From Cellulomonas sp. URHD0024 (GTDB lineage: Bacteria > Actinomycetota > Actinomycetes > Actinomycetales > Cellulomonadaceae), in the NCBI RefSeq assembly GCF_000426185.1, contig NZ_AUEW01000004.1, positions 124,001 through 188,000 on the forward strand: DNA of 64,000 bases, given 5' to 3'. The notes beneath the pieces were generated by a model that ran no database searches, had not been told where the DNA came from, and saw nothing but the letters and a program-made list of their open reading frames with translations. The position numbers and the translations under genes were made by a program. Numbering within the stretch: position 1 is the first letter of the stretch; the number at the start of each line of letters is the position of its first letter. Below are positions 1 through 9,954 of the stretch, piece by piece.

Positions 1-190
1 CACGTCGAGCCTGGCCACCGGCTCGGTCGACGACTCCGAGACGAAGGGGAAGGTCGCCGCGGTCCTGCTGGACCCCCAGGCCATCTACTTCGAGAACGTC
101 AAGGACGTCATCGCTGACGGCTACACCACCAAGGAGAAGGTCTGCACCGCGGACTACGCCGCCAAGTGCACTGAGGCCGGCATCTCCTGA
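1..190 (+). CDS. xylF: Sugar ABC transporter substrate-binding protein, C-terminal end (xylose-type)
   Basis: Only the last 62 codons are in the window; the gene begins upstream and stops with TGA at 188-190. The visible segment (LLDPQAIYFENVKDVIADG, then two cysteines in KVCTADYAAKC) resembles the end of XylF-type periplasmic-binding proteins of the CUT2 sugar ABC family, which bind xylose or a related monosaccharide outside the membrane. The ATPase and permease genes that follow fit this. Xylose specificity is inferred from similarity and could be another pentose. Confidence 0.75.
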   Translation, partial: TSSLATGSVDDSETKGKVAAVLLDPQAIYFENVKDVIADGYTTKEKVCTADYAAKCTEAGIS

Positions 191-198
191 GTACGGCG

Positions 199-263
199 CC
201 GGGGTGGCCGAACACGGCCACCCCGGTCACAGGCGGGGCCGGTCCGCGCGAGCGACCGGCCCC
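199..263 (+). promoter_or_regulatory. Two tandem perfect hairpins between binding-protein and ATPase genes
   Basis: Positions 199-210 and 215-226 form a 12-bp perfect inverted repeat with a 4-base loop. Positions 235-244 and 254-263 form a second 10-bp perfect stem. Neither is followed by a T-run. Hairpins here, just after a binding-protein gene, commonly stabilise the upstream mRNA or reduce read-through so that binding protein exceeds membrane components. That role is inferred. Confidence 0.6.
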
Positions 264-336
264 GGCCTGTGCACAGGACAGAACGCACAGACCCGCGACG
301 ATGCGGGGTGAACCGAGTGACACGACGAGGTGGACG

Positions 337-1173
337 ATGACCCAAGCAGCGCATTACGCACCCGACCTGGCCCCGCCCCCGACGCTCGAGGTGCGCGGAG
401 GCCGCAAGAACTTCGGCGCGGTGCACGCGCTGCGAGGTGTCGACCTGGTCGCCCGAGCCGGTGAGGTCACGGCCCTCGTCGGCGACAACGGCGCCGGTAA
501 GTCGACGATGATCAAGTGCATCGCGGGAATCTTCCCGTTCGACGCCGGCGAGGTCTTCTTCGAGGGCCGCCCGACGCACATCTCGTCCCCCGGCGACGCG
601 AACGCCCTGGGTGTCGAGGTCGTGTACCAGGACCTGGCGCTGTGCGACAACCTCGACATCGTGCACAACATGTTCCTCGGACGTGAGCTCAAGAAGGGCT
701 TCCGCCTCGACGAGTCCGCCATGGAGACGCGTGCCGCCGAGGTCCTGGCATCGCTGTCGGTCCGCACGGTCCGGTCGATCCGCCAGCACGTCGCCAGCCT
801 CTCCGGTGGCCAGCGGCAGACCGTCGCCATCGCGCGCGCGGTGCTGTGGAACTCCAAGCTCGTCATCCTCGACGAGCCGACCGCCGCCCTCGGCGTCGCG
901 CAGACGGAGCAGGTGCTGCAGCTGGTCCGACGCCTGGCCGACGCCGGTCTCGCGGTCGTGCTCGTCTCGCACAACATGAACGAGGTCCTCGAGGTCGCCG
1001 ACTCCGTGAACGTCCTCTACCTGGGCCAGACGGCCGCGCAGGTGCGCGCCCAGGACACGTCGCGCAGCGAGATCATCGAGCTCATCACCAGCGGCTCGGC
1101 CGCCCTTGGGGCTCCTCCCGTGGCTTCGGCCTCGACCATCAACGACGCACCGAACGGGAGCACCCCCGCATGA
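337..1173 (+). CDS. xylG: Sugar ABC transporter ATP-binding protein (single ABC domain)
   Basis: This is a 278-aa ABC ATPase energising monosaccharide import. Visible are Walker A (GDNGAGKST), the signature LSGGQRQ, Walker B (LVILDEP) and the switch His in VSHNMNE. CUT2 ATPases such as E. coli XylG have two fused ABC domains of about 500 aa; this is a one-domain form. I chose the ATG at 337 because GAGGTGG lies just upstream; an in-frame ATG at 301 lacks a good ribosome-binding site. It overlaps the permease gene by ATGA (1170-1173). The sugar is inferred from the neighbours. Confidence 0.85.
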   Translation: MTQAAHYAPDLAPPPTLEVRGGRKNFGAVHALRGVDLVARAGEVTALVGDNGAGKSTMIKCIAGIFPFDAGEVFFEGRPTHISSPGDANALGVEVVYQDLALCDNLDIVHNMFLGRELKKGFRLDESAMETRAAEVLASLSVRTVRSIRQHVASLSGGQRQTVAIARAVLWNSKLVILDEPTAALGVAQTEQVLQLVRRLADAGLAVVLVSHNMNEVLEVADSVNVLYLGQTAAQVRAQDTSRSEIIELITSGSAALGAPPVASASTINDAPNGSTPA

Positions 1174-2456
1174 GCACGCCCACCGTCTCCCGCAACGACC
1201 GCAACGACGCCCCGCCCTCGCTCCTGGCCGGCTCGGTCGAGCAGCCGACCTTCGGCGAGGCCGTCAACAACTACGTGAGCAAGGTGCGCGGCGGCGACAT
1301 GGGGTCGCTGCCGGCCATCCTGGCGCTCCTCGTGCTGCTCGCGATCTTCGTCGTCATGAAGCCGGAGACGTTCCCGTCGGCGCTCAACATCGCCAACCTG
1401 TTCCAGCAGGGTGCCGTCGTCGCGACGATCGCCATGGGCCTGGTCTTCGTGCTCCTGCTCGGCGAGATCGACCTGTCGGCCGGCTTCACGTCCGGCGTCA
1501 GCGGCGCCGTGCTGGCCACGCTGCTCACCAAGAACGGGGCTCCCTGGTACGTGGCCGTCATCGGCGCGCTGATCACCGGCCTCGTGGTCGGCCTGATCAA
1601 CGGCACGCTGGTCGCGCGGCTCGGCATCCCGTCGTTCGTCGTCACCCTGGCGATGTTCCTCGCCCTGCAGGGCGCCGTGCTGCTGATCATCGGCACCGGT
1701 GGCAACATCTCGATCCACGACCCGGTGATCGTCGCGATCCAGAACAAGAACGTGCCGCCCCTGCTGGGCTGGGCCATCGGGATCCTGTCCGTCGTCGCGT
1801 ACGGCGTCTCGAGCCTGCGGACCTGGCAGCTGCGCCGCCAGCGCGGTCTGCTCGCCGCACCCGTCGGCGTCATCGCCATCAAGATCGCTGCGATCGCCGT
1901 CCTCGTGCTCGGCATGATCGCGATCCTCAACCAGGAGCGGAGCCTGCACCCGCTGCGGGTCTCGATCATCGGCGTGCCGATCGTGGTGCCGGTCATCGTC
2001 ACCATCGCGCTGGGGCTCGGCTTCCTCCTGACCCGCACGGCGTTCGGCCGGCACATCTACGCCGTCGGCGGCAACGCCGAGGCGACGCGTCGCGCGGGCA
2101 TCAGGGTCGCCAGCGTGCGGATGGCCTGCTTCATGATCTGCTCCTCGATGGCGGCAGTGGCCGGCATCTTCGCGGCCTCGCGTGCCACCTCGGTGGACCC
2201 GAACGCGGGCGGCTCGAACGTCCTGCTCTACGCGGTCGGGGCGGCCGTCATCGGCGGTACCTCGCTGTTCGGTGGCAAGGGCCGGATCATCGACGCCCTC
2301 ATCGGTGCCGCGGTCATCGCGGTCATCGACAACGGCATGGGCCTCCTCGGGTACTCGTCGGGCGTCAGGTACGTCGTCACCGGTGCCGTGCTGGCAGCGG
2401 CCGCCGCCGTGGACGCCCTGTCTCGCCGACAGGCTCGATCGACGGGCCGCGGCTAG
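1170..2456 (+). CDS. xylH: Sugar ABC transporter permease, XylH-like
   Basis: A 428-aa polytopic membrane protein of the CUT2/BPD_transp_2 permease family forms the membrane channel for the sugar. A cytoplasmic N-terminus of about 60 residues is followed by many hydrophobic segments. Family motifs are visible (LLLGEIDLSAG near the second segment, and FGRHIYAVGGNAEATRRAG before the last third). Xylose permeases are longer than ribose permeases, as here. The start ATG overlaps the ATPase stop codon, giving translational coupling. Confidence 0.85.
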   Translation: MSTPTVSRNDRNDAPPSLLAGSVEQPTFGEAVNNYVSKVRGGDMGSLPAILALLVLLAIFVVMKPETFPSALNIANLFQQGAVVATIAMGLVFVLLLGEIDLSAGFTSGVSGAVLATLLTKNGAPWYVAVIGALITGLVVGLINGTLVARLGIPSFVVTLAMFLALQGAVLLIIGTGGNISIHDPVIVAIQNKNVPPLLGWAIGILSVVAYGVSSLRTWQLRRQRGLLAAPVGVIAIKIAAIAVLVLGMIAILNQERSLHPLRVSIIGVPIVVPVIVTIALGLGFLLTRTAFGRHIYAVGGNAEATRRAGIRVASVRMACFMICSSMAAVAGIFAASRATSVDPNAGGSNVLLYAVGAAVIGGTSLFGGKGRIIDALIGAAVIAVIDNGMGLLGYSSGVRYVVTGAVLAAAAAVDALSRRQARSTGRG

Positions 2457-2487
2457 CAGTACTGACCGACACCAGGGGGAGATTCTC

Positions 2488-3765
2488 GTGCGGCTCGGGG
2501 CTGGTCCGCCCGTGCGACGAGCCGATGCTTCCGCGCAGGACGACGTCCGGCGCGCCAACCTCTCGGCCGTCCTACGGTTGCTGCACTTCGACGGACCGGC
2601 CACCCGGTCCGAGCTGGTGGCCAGCACCGGCTTCAACCGCTCGACCGTCGGGTCGCTCACCTCCGAGCTCGTCAAGCTCGGGCTCGTGCGTGAGCGACCC
2701 GGCGTCGTCAGTGGCAAGGGTCGACCGTCGAACGTGGTGGAGCCGGTCAGCACCAGCGCCCACGTGCTCGCGTTCGATGTCACAGCCTCGAGCGTGGGGG
2801 CGGCGCGCGTCGGTCTCGGCGGCTACCTGCTCCAGGTCCGGCGTCGACTGCACAGCACCCCGCCGCACGACGTGCCGGGGGTCGTGAACCTGATCGCGAC
2901 GCTGGCCAGGGAGATGCAGGCCCGTGCGACCCCGGGTTCGCTCTGCCTCGGTCTGGTCGTCTCCGTCCCTGGCAGCGTGCGCCAGCCGGACGGGCTGGTG
3001 CGCCGCTCGCCCCCTGTGGGCTGGTACGACGTGCCCCTGGCCGACCTGCTCCGGGAGGCGGTGGGTGACGAGTACCCCATCACGATCGGCAACGACGGCG
3101 ACCTCGGTGTCGTCGCCGAGTACCTGCGCGGGGCTGCCCGTGGGTCCCAGGACGTCCTGTACGTGCGCGGTGAGGTCGGCGTCGGCGGGGGTGTCGTCGT
3201 CGGCGGCGAGCTGCTCAAGGGCTCCGGCGGGTACGCCGGCGAGGTCGGGCACCTCCTGGTGAAGCCGGGCGGTCGCGTGTGCTCGTGCGGCGCGCGCGGG
3301 TGCTGGGAGGCGGAGATCGGCGACGCGGCGATCATTCGCGCGGTCGGCCGTGACCCCCGGGAGGCGGAGATCGAGGACGTGGTCAGCGACGTCGCGATCG
3401 GCAACCGGCGCGCTATCGCGGGTGTGCGCAAGACGGGGGAGTGGGTGGGCCTCGGGCTCGCGAGCCTGGTGAACCTGTTCAACCCGCAGGTCGTGGTGCT
3501 GGGCGGGACGCTGGGTGCCCTCTACCCGACGATGGAGCCGACGCTCGCGCAGTCCTATGCCCGCACGCTCGGGCCCAACCGTGAGCAGGCGCACGTCCTG
3601 CGGTCCGACCTCGGGTCGGACGCGCAGCTGCTGGGGGCGGCCGAGGTCGGGTTCGCCGACGTGCTGGAGGACCCTGCGGGCACCCTGGAGGCGCGCCGAG
3701 AACAGCCGGACCCGAGCGCCGAGGAGCGCGGCGAGGTGCACCGGATCCACCGGCACGGCGGGTGA
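2488..3765 (+). CDS. ROK-family transcriptional regulator (XylR-like)
   Basis: A 425-aa protein with an N-terminal winged helix-turn-helix (about residues 20-80, including [19 protein letters not shown]) and a C-terminal ROK sugar-kinase-like domain. The ROK zinc motif is visible as [12 protein letters not shown], and DGDLG and the glycine-rich nucleotide-fold segments are present. The GTG start at 2488 has AGGGGGAG upstream. It follows the transporter by 31 bp on the same strand, so it probably represses this sugar operon in response to the sugar. Operator sites were not identified. Confidence 0.8.
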   Translation: MRLGAGPPVRRADASAQDDVRRANLSAVLRLLHFDGPATRSELVASTGFNRSTVGSLTSELVKLGLVRERPGVVSGKGRPSNVVEPVSTSAHVLAFDVTASSVGAARVGLGGYLLQVRRRLHSTPPHDVPGVVNLIATLAREMQARATPGSLCLGLVVSVPGSVRQPDGLVRRSPPVGWYDVPLADLLREAVGDEYPITIGNDGDLGVVAEYLRGAARGSQDVLYVRGEVGVGGGVVVGGELLKGSGGYAGEVGHLLVKPGGRVCSCGARGCWEAEIGDAAIIRAVGRDPREAEIEDVVSDVAIGNRRAIAGVRKTGEWVGLGLASLVNLFNPQVVVLGGTLGALYPTMEPTLAQSYARTLGPNREQAHVLRSDLGSDAQLLGAAEVGFADVLEDPAGTLEARREQPDPSAEERGEVHRIHRHGG

Positions 3766-3919
3766 GGACCGGACGGATGCGGGCATATCGCCACGCCCGC
3801 CCGGTACTCACAGGCAACCGTCGGCGTGTCACCACCGGGTAACGACCGCGGCGCTGCCTACTCTCGACGAGGCCAGCGCTAGACCCCTCCGTCGTCCCCG
3901 AACACTGGCCACGAGCACC

Positions 3920-4609
3920 GTGATCAGATTCGAGAACGTCACCAAGGTCTACGCGCGAGGCGCCCGGCCGGCCCTCGACCGCGTCTCCCTGGACGTCGAG
4001 CGCGGGGAGTTCGTCTTCCTCGTCGGCGCCTCCGGTTCCGGCAAGTCGACCTTTCTGCGTCTCGTGCTGCGTGAGGAACGCGCCTCGGCAGGGCGGGTGT
4101 TCGTCGCGGGCAAGGAACTGGGCACGCTCTCGTCGTGGAAGGTCCCGCAGCTGCGCCGGCACATCGGCGCGGTGTTCCAGGACTTCCGCCTGCTGCCCAA
4201 CAAGACGGTGTTCGAGAACGTGGCGTTCGCGCTGCAGGTCATCGGCAAGCCGCGGCACCACATCCTGACGACCGTGCCGGACACGCTCGAGATGGTCGGC
4301 CTGGCGGGCAAGGAGAAGCGTCGTCCCCACGAGCTCTCCGGCGGTGAGCAGCAGCGCGTGGCCATCGCGCGCGCGTTCGTGAACCGGCCCAACATCCTGC
4401 TCTGCGACGAGCCGACGGGAAACCTCGACCCGACCACCAGCCTGGGGATCATGCGCCTGCTCGACCGGATCAACCGCACGGGCACGACGGTCGTCATGGC
4501 GACGCACGACGACGAGATCGTCGACCAGATGCGCAAGCGCGTCATCGAGCTGTCCACGGGCGAGCTGGTCCGCGACCAGTCCCGCGGCGTCTACGGTTCG
4601 GACCGCTGA
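3920..4609 (+). CDS. ftsE: Cell division ATP-binding protein FtsE
   Basis: A 229-aa cytoplasmic ABC ATPase, the usual FtsE length. It partners FtsX to control septal peptidoglycan hydrolysis. Walker A is GASGSGKST, the signature is LSGGEQQR, Walker B is [12 protein letters not shown], followed by the switch His in ATHDDEIV. The Q-loop segment [17 protein letters not shown] is typical of FtsE. The GTG at 3920 begins [11 protein letters not shown], the conserved FtsE N-terminus. The stop overlaps the ftsX start (TGATG). Confidence 0.95.
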   Translation: MIRFENVTKVYARGARPALDRVSLDVERGEFVFLVGASGSGKSTFLRLVLREERASAGRVFVAGKELGTLSSWKVPQLRRHIGAVFQDFRLLPNKTVFENVAFALQVIGKPRHHILTTVPDTLEMVGLAGKEKRRPHELSGGEQQRVAIARAFVNRPNILLCDEPTGNLDPTTSLGIMRLLDRINRTGTTVVMATHDDEIVDQMRKRVIELSTGELVRDQSRGVYGSDR

Positions 4610-5523
4610 TGCGTCTCCAGTTCATCCTCTCGGAGATCGGGCAAGGTCTTCGTCGCAACCTGTCGATGACGATCTCGGTCATCCTGGTGACGTTCGTGTC
4701 GCTGACCTTCGTCGGCTCGGCCGCTCTGCTGCAGATCCAGATCGGCAAGATGAAGGACGACTGGTACGACAAGGTCGAGGTGTCGGTCTTCCTGTGCCCG
4801 CAGAACTCGTCGGTACCGACGTGCGCCAGCGGCGAGGTCACCGCAGACCAGCGGGCGGACATCGAGACGGCGCTGGCGTCGCCGGAGATCAAGCCGTACG
4901 TCGAGCACGTCTACACGGAGACCAAGGACCAGGCGTTCAAGGCCTTCGAGAAGCAGTTCAAGGACCAGGCGTGGACGGCCGCGGTGACGGTCGACGACAT
5001 GAACTCCTCGTTCCGCATCAAGCTGACGGACCCGCAGAAGTACCAGCTCGTGTCCGACGTGGTGTCGGGGAGGGCGGGCGTCGAGGACGTCCAGGACCAG
5101 CAGCGGCTGTTCGACAAGCTCTTCTCCGTCCTCAACCACGCGACCCTGCTGGCCGGAGGTCTGGCCGCGGTGATGCTGCTCGCGGCGGTGCTGCTGATCA
5201 CGACGACGATCAGGCTCTCGGCCCTCTCACGACGACGCGAGACCGGGATCATGCGCCTCGTCGGCGCCTCGACGTTCTTCATCCAGTTGCCGTTCATGCT
5301 CGAGGGCGCGATCGCGGCGACCGTGGGCGCCCTGCTGGCGGTCGGCGGTCTGTGGCTCGGCGTCGAGTACCTGGTCAGCGACTGGCTCTCCGAGTCGGTC
5401 AACTGGATCCCCTACGTCGACACCGCAGACGTGCTGACGGTGGCGCCGATCCTCATCGTCATCGCCATCCTGCTGGCGACGATCTCTTCGCTGGTCACCC
5501 TGTCCCGCTACACCAAGGTGTGA
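4609..5523 (+). CDS. ftsX: Cell division membrane protein FtsX
   Basis: A 304-aa ABC-type membrane protein of the divisome. There is one N-terminal transmembrane segment (about 21-45), an extracellular domain (about 46-170) with a Cys pair, then three C-terminal transmembrane segments containing the conserved LRRRETGIMRLVGAS-like region (SRRRETGIMRLVGAS). The extracellular domain of FtsX activates a cell-wall hydrolase in other actinobacteria. The start overlaps the ftsE stop codon. Confidence 0.95.
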   Translation: MRLQFILSEIGQGLRRNLSMTISVILVTFVSLTFVGSAALLQIQIGKMKDDWYDKVEVSVFLCPQNSSVPTCASGEVTADQRADIETALASPEIKPYVEHVYTETKDQAFKAFEKQFKDQAWTAAVTVDDMNSSFRIKLTDPQKYQLVSDVVSGRAGVEDVQDQQRLFDKLFSVLNHATLLAGGLAAVMLLAAVLLITTTIRLSALSRRRETGIMRLVGASTFFIQLPFMLEGAIAATVGALLAVGGLWLGVEYLVSDWLSESVNWIPYVDTADVLTVAPILIVIAILLATISSLVTLSRYTKV

Positions 5524-5524
5524 C

Positions 5525-6820
5525 ATGCAGCTGAAGCGTCTGTCGATCCTCGCGGTGCTGGTCCTGGCGATCACTGCTGTCTTCACCGGCCCCGCGTCGG
5601 CGGACAGCATCGACGACCGTCGCAAGGCGGCGGAGGCGCACCAGGCCGCGGTGGCCAAGGCGCGCGGCGACCTCGAGGCCGCGATGGAGGGCACAGACGC
5701 GCACCTGCAGGCGCTCGCCCTGCAGCTGGTCGACACGCAGGCGAAGATCGCTCCTGCGCAGGCCGCGGTCGACGCCGCGCAGGCCGCCCTGGAGAAGGCG
5801 CAGCGCGAGGCGGCGATCATCGCGGCACGGCTCACGGACGCCAAGGACCAGCAGACCGCCATCTCGGCGACGATCACGACCGACGCTGCGAACGCGGACG
5901 CGATGCGCGCGGCCATCGGCCAGATGGCGCGCGAGGCGTACAAGGGTGGGGCGGGGAGCGTCTCGGGCTTCGACGTCATCCTGGACTCGCAGAGCACCGA
6001 CGACTTCGTGGAACGGTACGGCCTCCTGTCGACGGCGCTGCGGACGCAGTCGCAGATCCTCGACGAGCTCAAGGCGACGGACGCGCTGAACAAGAACGCC
6101 GAGGCGCGGCTGACGGCCGTGAAGGGCAAGATCACCGAGCTCAAGGCCGACGCCGACCAGAAGGTGGTGGAGGCGGACTCGGCGAAGGCGGCTGCGGCCG
6201 CGGCGAAGAAGTCGCTCGACGACCTCCTCGCCCAGCAGGTCAGGCAGCAGCAGCTCCTCGACGCGCAGAAGGCGGCCCTGGAGGCCCAGCTCGCCGCCGC
6301 GGATGCCGAGGCAGCGGCCGTGCAGAACGAGCTGGTCGCGGCGATCGCCGCTCAGAAGGCGCGTGACGCGGCCGCGGGCAAGCCGCACGGACCTGCCGGA
6401 CCGATCGGCCGTGCGCTGTTCGCCAACCCGACGAGCGTCAACCCCATCCACGTGACCTCCGAGTACGGGATGCGCATGCACCCGACGCTGCACTACGTGC
6501 GCCTGCACGCCGGCATCGACCTGCGCACGTACTGCAACACCCCCATCTACGCGGGTCGTGCGGGGACGGTCACCTGGACCAAGCGGCGCTTCGGTTTCGG
6601 CAACCAGGTGATGATCGACAGCGGCTTCGTCAACGGCAACGCCCTGTCCGCCAGCTACAACCACCTGACCAGCTTCGCGGTGCGGGCCGGGCAGCACGTC
6701 GACCAGGGGACGCTCATCGGGCACTCGGGCAACACCGGTACCTCGGCGGCGTGCCACCTGCACTTCGAGGTCTACGTGAACGGCGCGACGACGAACCCGC
6801 GGCCGCTGCTCGGCCTCTGA
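5525..6820 (+). CDS. Secreted coiled-coil M23 (LytM) peptidoglycan peptidase
   Basis: This 431-aa protein has a signal peptide ending near PASADS (about residue 27). A long Ala/Lys/Glu-rich coiled coil (about 30-285) precedes a C-terminal M23 peptidase domain. Both zinc motifs are intact: HAGID (HxxxD) and HLHFE (HxH) near the C-terminus. This is the EnvC-like architecture. Position 1 bp after ftsX in the same operon suggests it is the hydrolase governed by FtsEX; mycobacteria use an NlpC/P60 enzyme (RipC) for this. Partnership with FtsX is inferred. Confidence 0.88.
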   Translation: MQLKRLSILAVLVLAITAVFTGPASADSIDDRRKAAEAHQAAVAKARGDLEAAMEGTDAHLQALALQLVDTQAKIAPAQAAVDAAQAALEKAQREAAIIAARLTDAKDQQTAISATITTDAANADAMRAAIGQMAREAYKGGAGSVSGFDVILDSQSTDDFVERYGLLSTALRTQSQILDELKATDALNKNAEARLTAVKGKITELKADADQKVVEADSAKAAAAAAKKSLDDLLAQQVRQQQLLDAQKAALEAQLAAADAEAAAVQNELVAAIAAQKARDAAAGKPHGPAGPIGRALFANPTSVNPIHVTSEYGMRMHPTLHYVRLHAGIDLRTYCNTPIYAGRAGTVTWTKRRFGFGNQVMIDSGFVNGNALSASYNHLTSFAVRAGQHVDQGTLIGHSGNTGTSAACHLHFEVYVNGATTNPRPLLGL

Positions 6821-6828
6821 CGGCTAAC

Positions 6829-7560
6829 GTGACCGGCGTGGCCTCGCCGCGCAGACGTCCCGCCCCGCTCGTCGAGCTGGCCTTCCTCGTGCTCGTGGTC
6901 CTGGTGTTCCTGCGCCTGCACGCCGCGACCGGCCATGACCTCTCGGCGGCCGCGATCCACGCGCGGACGCTGCAGACGCTCGAGCGGACCCTCGGCATCG
7001 ACATCGTGCTGCCCGTCAACGCGTGGCTGGTCGGGCAGCCGGTGCTCATCACCCTGGCGGTCCTCGTCTACCGCTCCTACTACCTGGCCGTCCTCGGCGT
7101 GCTCGTCTGGGTGTACGTGCGGCACGCCGAGATCTACCGCGTCGTTCGTCGGACCCTGGTCGCGATGCTGGTGCTGATCCTGCCGGTGTACTGGGCGATG
7201 CCGATGTCGCCGCCGCGGTTCGCGCTGCCGGGCGTCGTCGACGTCGTCGCGGAGCACGACGTGGTCGCGGGACACCGCCCGGACGGCTACACCGCCATGC
7301 CGAGCAACCACGTGGCGCTGTCCGCGTGGTGCGCCTACGCCGTGTGGCTCGCCCTCCGGCCGGTGCACCCCCGGTTGGCGCTCCTCGCGTGGCTGTTCCC
7401 GCTCGTGATGTCGGCGGTCGTGCTGACCACCGGGAACCACTACGTGCTCGACATCGTCGGGAGCCTGGTCCTGGTGGGGGCGTCCGTCGGCGTCGCGACG
7501 ATCTGGGGCCGCCTCGCCGACCGTCGTCGTGCACTGAATCCGCTGGCGGCGCACGGGTAG
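6829..7560 (+). CDS. PAP2-superfamily membrane phosphatase/transferase
   Basis: About 243 aa with several transmembrane segments. PAP2 motifs are visible: AMPSNHVAL (PSxH) and [13 protein letters not shown] (H, then D, in the third motif). Actinobacterial proteins of this layout are often annotated as inositol phosphorylceramide synthase-like or lipid phosphatases; the substrate cannot be told from sequence. The start is uncertain: GTG 6829, GTG 6838, or an ATG at 6751 inside the previous gene. I chose 6829, 8 bp after the peptidase stop. Confidence 0.75.
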   Translation: MTGVASPRRRPAPLVELAFLVLVVLVFLRLHAATGHDLSAAAIHARTLQTLERTLGIDIVLPVNAWLVGQPVLITLAVLVYRSYYLAVLGVLVWVYVRHAEIYRVVRRTLVAMLVLILPVYWAMPMSPPRFALPGVVDVVAEHDVVAGHRPDGYTAMPSNHVALSAWCAYAVWLALRPVHPRLALLAWLFPLVMSAVVLTTGNHYVLDIVGSLVLVGASVGVATIWGRLADRRRALNPLAAHG

Positions 7561-7619
7561 GCTCGGGCGGCGGCACAACGAGTGCCCTCGCACGACTTCA
7601 GGATCGAGGTTCGACGACG

Positions 7620-8090
7620 GTGGCCAAGGAGTCCGGGCGCAAGCTCATCGCCTCGAACCGCAAGGCACGCCACGACTACGTCATCGAGGACGTGTTCGAG
7701 GCCGGGCTGGTGCTCGCGGGCACCGAGGTCAAGGCCCTGCGGATGGGTCGCGCGTCGCTCGTCGACGGCTGGTGCGAGGTGACCAACCACGAGCTGTGGC
7801 TCGAGGGCGTGCACATCCCCGAGTACAGCCAGGGCACCTGGACCAACCACGCGCCGCGCCGCAAGCGCAAGCTGCTGCTGCACCGCGAGGAGATCGACCG
7901 GCTGGAGTCGAAGACCCGCGAGAAGGGGCAGACGATCATCCCGCTGTCGCTGTACTTTCTCGACGGACGCGCGAAGGTCGAGATCGCCCTCGCGCGTGGC
8001 AAGCGCGAGTACGACAAGCGCCAGGCGCTGCGGGAGAGGCAGGACAACTTGGAGGCCACGCGCGCCATGCGCCAGAAGCGTGACCGGTGA
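7620..8090 (+). CDS. smpB: SsrA-binding protein SmpB
   Basis: A 156-aa tmRNA-binding protein required for trans-translation on stalled ribosomes. The SmpB core is clear: [34 protein letters not shown], and the C-terminal basic tail [20 protein letters not shown]. The GTG start at 7620 has GAGG at 7606-7609. Its partner ssrA lies about 5.3 kb downstream rather than adjacent. It overlaps the next gene by GTGA. Confidence 0.95.
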   Translation: MAKESGRKLIASNRKARHDYVIEDVFEAGLVLAGTEVKALRMGRASLVDGWCEVTNHELWLEGVHIPEYSQGTWTNHAPRRKRKLLLHREEIDRLESKTREKGQTIIPLSLYFLDGRAKVEIALARGKREYDKRQALRERQDNLEATRAMRQKRDR

Positions 8091-9943
8091 GGGCGCGGCT
8101 CGCCGGCATCCTGCTGGCCCTGGTGGCGCTGCTCGCGGTGGCTGCACCCGCGTTCGCTGCCCCCGACCAGACGTCCGGTCGCGAGATCACGCGGTACGAC
8201 GTCACGGCGACGATCGCCGCCGACGGCGTCACGACGGTGGACCTCGACTTCGACTTCGACTTCGGCGACGACCCGGGTCACGGCCCGTACCTGACGTTCG
8301 TCACACGCGTGCACTACGACGACCAGCACGACCGGGCGTTCGAGTACTCGAACGTCACGGCGTCGAGCTCGACGGGCGCGCCGGCGCAGGTCAACAAGGA
8401 GACCACCGACTCGGCGCTGATCCTGCGGATCGGTGACCCGAACAACGACAGCGTGTCCGGGGTGCAGACGTACCACGTGCAGTTCCTGGTCGACGGCTGG
8501 GTCAACCCCGCGAACCCCCAGCACTCCGGCGACGAGCTGTACTGGAACGTCATCGGTCCCGGCTGGGAGGTCCCGATCGGTGCCGTCACGGTCCAGGTCA
8601 CCGGCCCGGCCGCCGTGCAGGACGCGATCTGCTTCGCCGGCCCCCACGGCTCGACGACCCCGTGCACCTCGGCGGTCCCGAACGGCAACGGCGCCGCGTT
8701 CACGCAGGACCTCGTCCCCGTCGGCGACGAGCTCACCACCGTCACCGGCTGGCCGGGCGGGACGTTCCCCGGGGTGGAGCCGATCCTCGTCGCCAAGCCC
8801 GACCCGCTCGCCCCGGTCCAGCCCGTGACGCCGCTCGGCATCGGGGCGCTGGTGGTGCTCGTGGCGGGTGTCGCCTTCGCGGTCCGACGAGTCCGCCGGG
8901 CCGGTCGTGACCAGGCGTACCTCGGCCTGACACCCGGTCTGCGGCCCGCGGACGGCCAGCCCGGCAACACCGGCTTCCGTGACAAGCGGGGCCCGGTGTC
9001 GGTGCAGTTCGAGCCGCCCGCGGGCATGGTGCCCGGCGAGGTCGGCACGCTCGTCGACGAGAAAGCCGATCCCGTCGACGTCACCGCGACGCTCGTGGAC
9101 CTGGCCGTGAAGGGGTGGCTGCGCATCGAGGAGGTGCCGCGGTCCAACCCCAACAAGAAGGCCAAGGACTGGACCCTGGTGCAGCTCAAGAACCGCGACG
9201 GGTCGTTGCTGCCGTTCGAGGACACGCTGCTGATGTCGCTCTTCGCCGGACGCACCTCCGTTCAGCTGTCCGACCTCCGCACCACGTTCGCGTCGTCCAT
9301 GGCGAAGGTCCAGGACGGGCTCTACGACGACGTGACCGCCAAGGGCTGGTTCCGGGCCAACCCGAAGTCGGTGCGCGCGCTGTGGAAGGCGGCGGGGATC
9401 ACGCTTCTCGTCGTCGCCGGCATCCTCGGCTTCATCGCGCTGAAGGTGCTCGCCGACGTCCGCGGCAGCCTCCTGATCCCCATCGCGATCGGCATCATCG
9501 GGGTCGCCGTCTTCACGATGTCCAACGCGGCGCCCGCCCGCACCGCCGACGGGACCGCCGCGCTCGCCCAGTCCATGGGCTTCCGCCGGTACCTCGCGAC
9601 CGCCGAGGCCAACCAGCTGCGGTTCGAGGAGGGCGAGGACATCTTCAGCCGCTACCTGCCGTACGCGATCGTCTTCGGCCTGGCCGACCGCTGGGCCCGC
9701 GTGTTCAGCGAGCTCGCCGCGCAGGGGCGCTCGATCGCCCAACCCGGCTGGTACGTCGGCGGCTACTACCCGGGCAGCAACATCTACTGGGCCTCGGCCT
9801 TCGCGTCGTCCCTCGACCGCTTCTCCAGCATCGCCACCGAGTCGATCTCTGCCCCCACGCCCGGCTCGTCCGGCGGCTCCGGGTTCAGCGGCGGCGGGTT
9901 CTCCGGTGGCGGCGTCGGCGGCGGTGGGGGTGGCGGCTGGTAA
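8087..9943 (+). CDS. DUF2207 membrane protein with Gly-rich tail
   Basis: This 618-aa protein has a signal peptide (cleavage near AFAAPDQ), an extracytoplasmic beta-rich domain (about 28-250), a transmembrane segment (about 250-270), a cytoplasmic region, a second pair of transmembrane segments (about 440-480) and a C-terminal low-complexity Gly/Ser/Phe tail ([17 protein letters not shown]). This is the DUF2207 architecture, whose function is unknown. The GTG start overlaps the smpB stop by 4 bp, so the genes are probably co-translated. Confidence 0.8.
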   Translation: MRARLAGILLALVALLAVAAPAFAAPDQTSGREITRYDVTATIAADGVTTVDLDFDFDFGDDPGHGPYLTFVTRVHYDDQHDRAFEYSNVTASSSTGAPAQVNKETTDSALILRIGDPNNDSVSGVQTYHVQFLVDGWVNPANPQHSGDELYWNVIGPGWEVPIGAVTVQVTGPAAVQDAICFAGPHGSTTPCTSAVPNGNGAAFTQDLVPVGDELTTVTGWPGGTFPGVEPILVAKPDPLAPVQPVTPLGIGALVVLVAGVAFAVRRVRRAGRDQAYLGLTPGLRPADGQPGNTGFRDKRGPVSVQFEPPAGMVPGEVGTLVDEKADPVDVTATLVDLAVKGWLRIEEVPRSNPNKKAKDWTLVQLKNRDGSLLPFEDTLLMSLFAGRTSVQLSDLRTTFASSMAKVQDGLYDDVTAKGWFRANPKSVRALWKAAGITLLVVAGILGFIALKVLADVRGSLLIPIAIGIIGVAVFTMSNAAPARTADGTAALAQSMGFRRYLATAEANQLRFEEGEDIFSRYLPYAIVFGLADRWARVFSELAAQGRSIAQPGWYVGGYYPGSNIYWASAFASSLDRFSSIATESISAPTPGSSGGSGFSGGGFSGGGVGGGGGGGW

Positions 9944-9954
9944 GACTGGGTGCC

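Noticed and set aside
1017..2783. A 588-aa minus-strand open frame opposite the sugar permease and ROK genes
   Set aside because: It is an Asp/Arg/His-rich shadow of high-GC coding DNA with no domain, and both plus-strand genes have strong family motifs.
7676..9742. A 688-aa minus-strand frame opposite smpB and the DUF2207 gene
   Set aside because: Low-complexity charged sequence, antisense to two well-supported genes.
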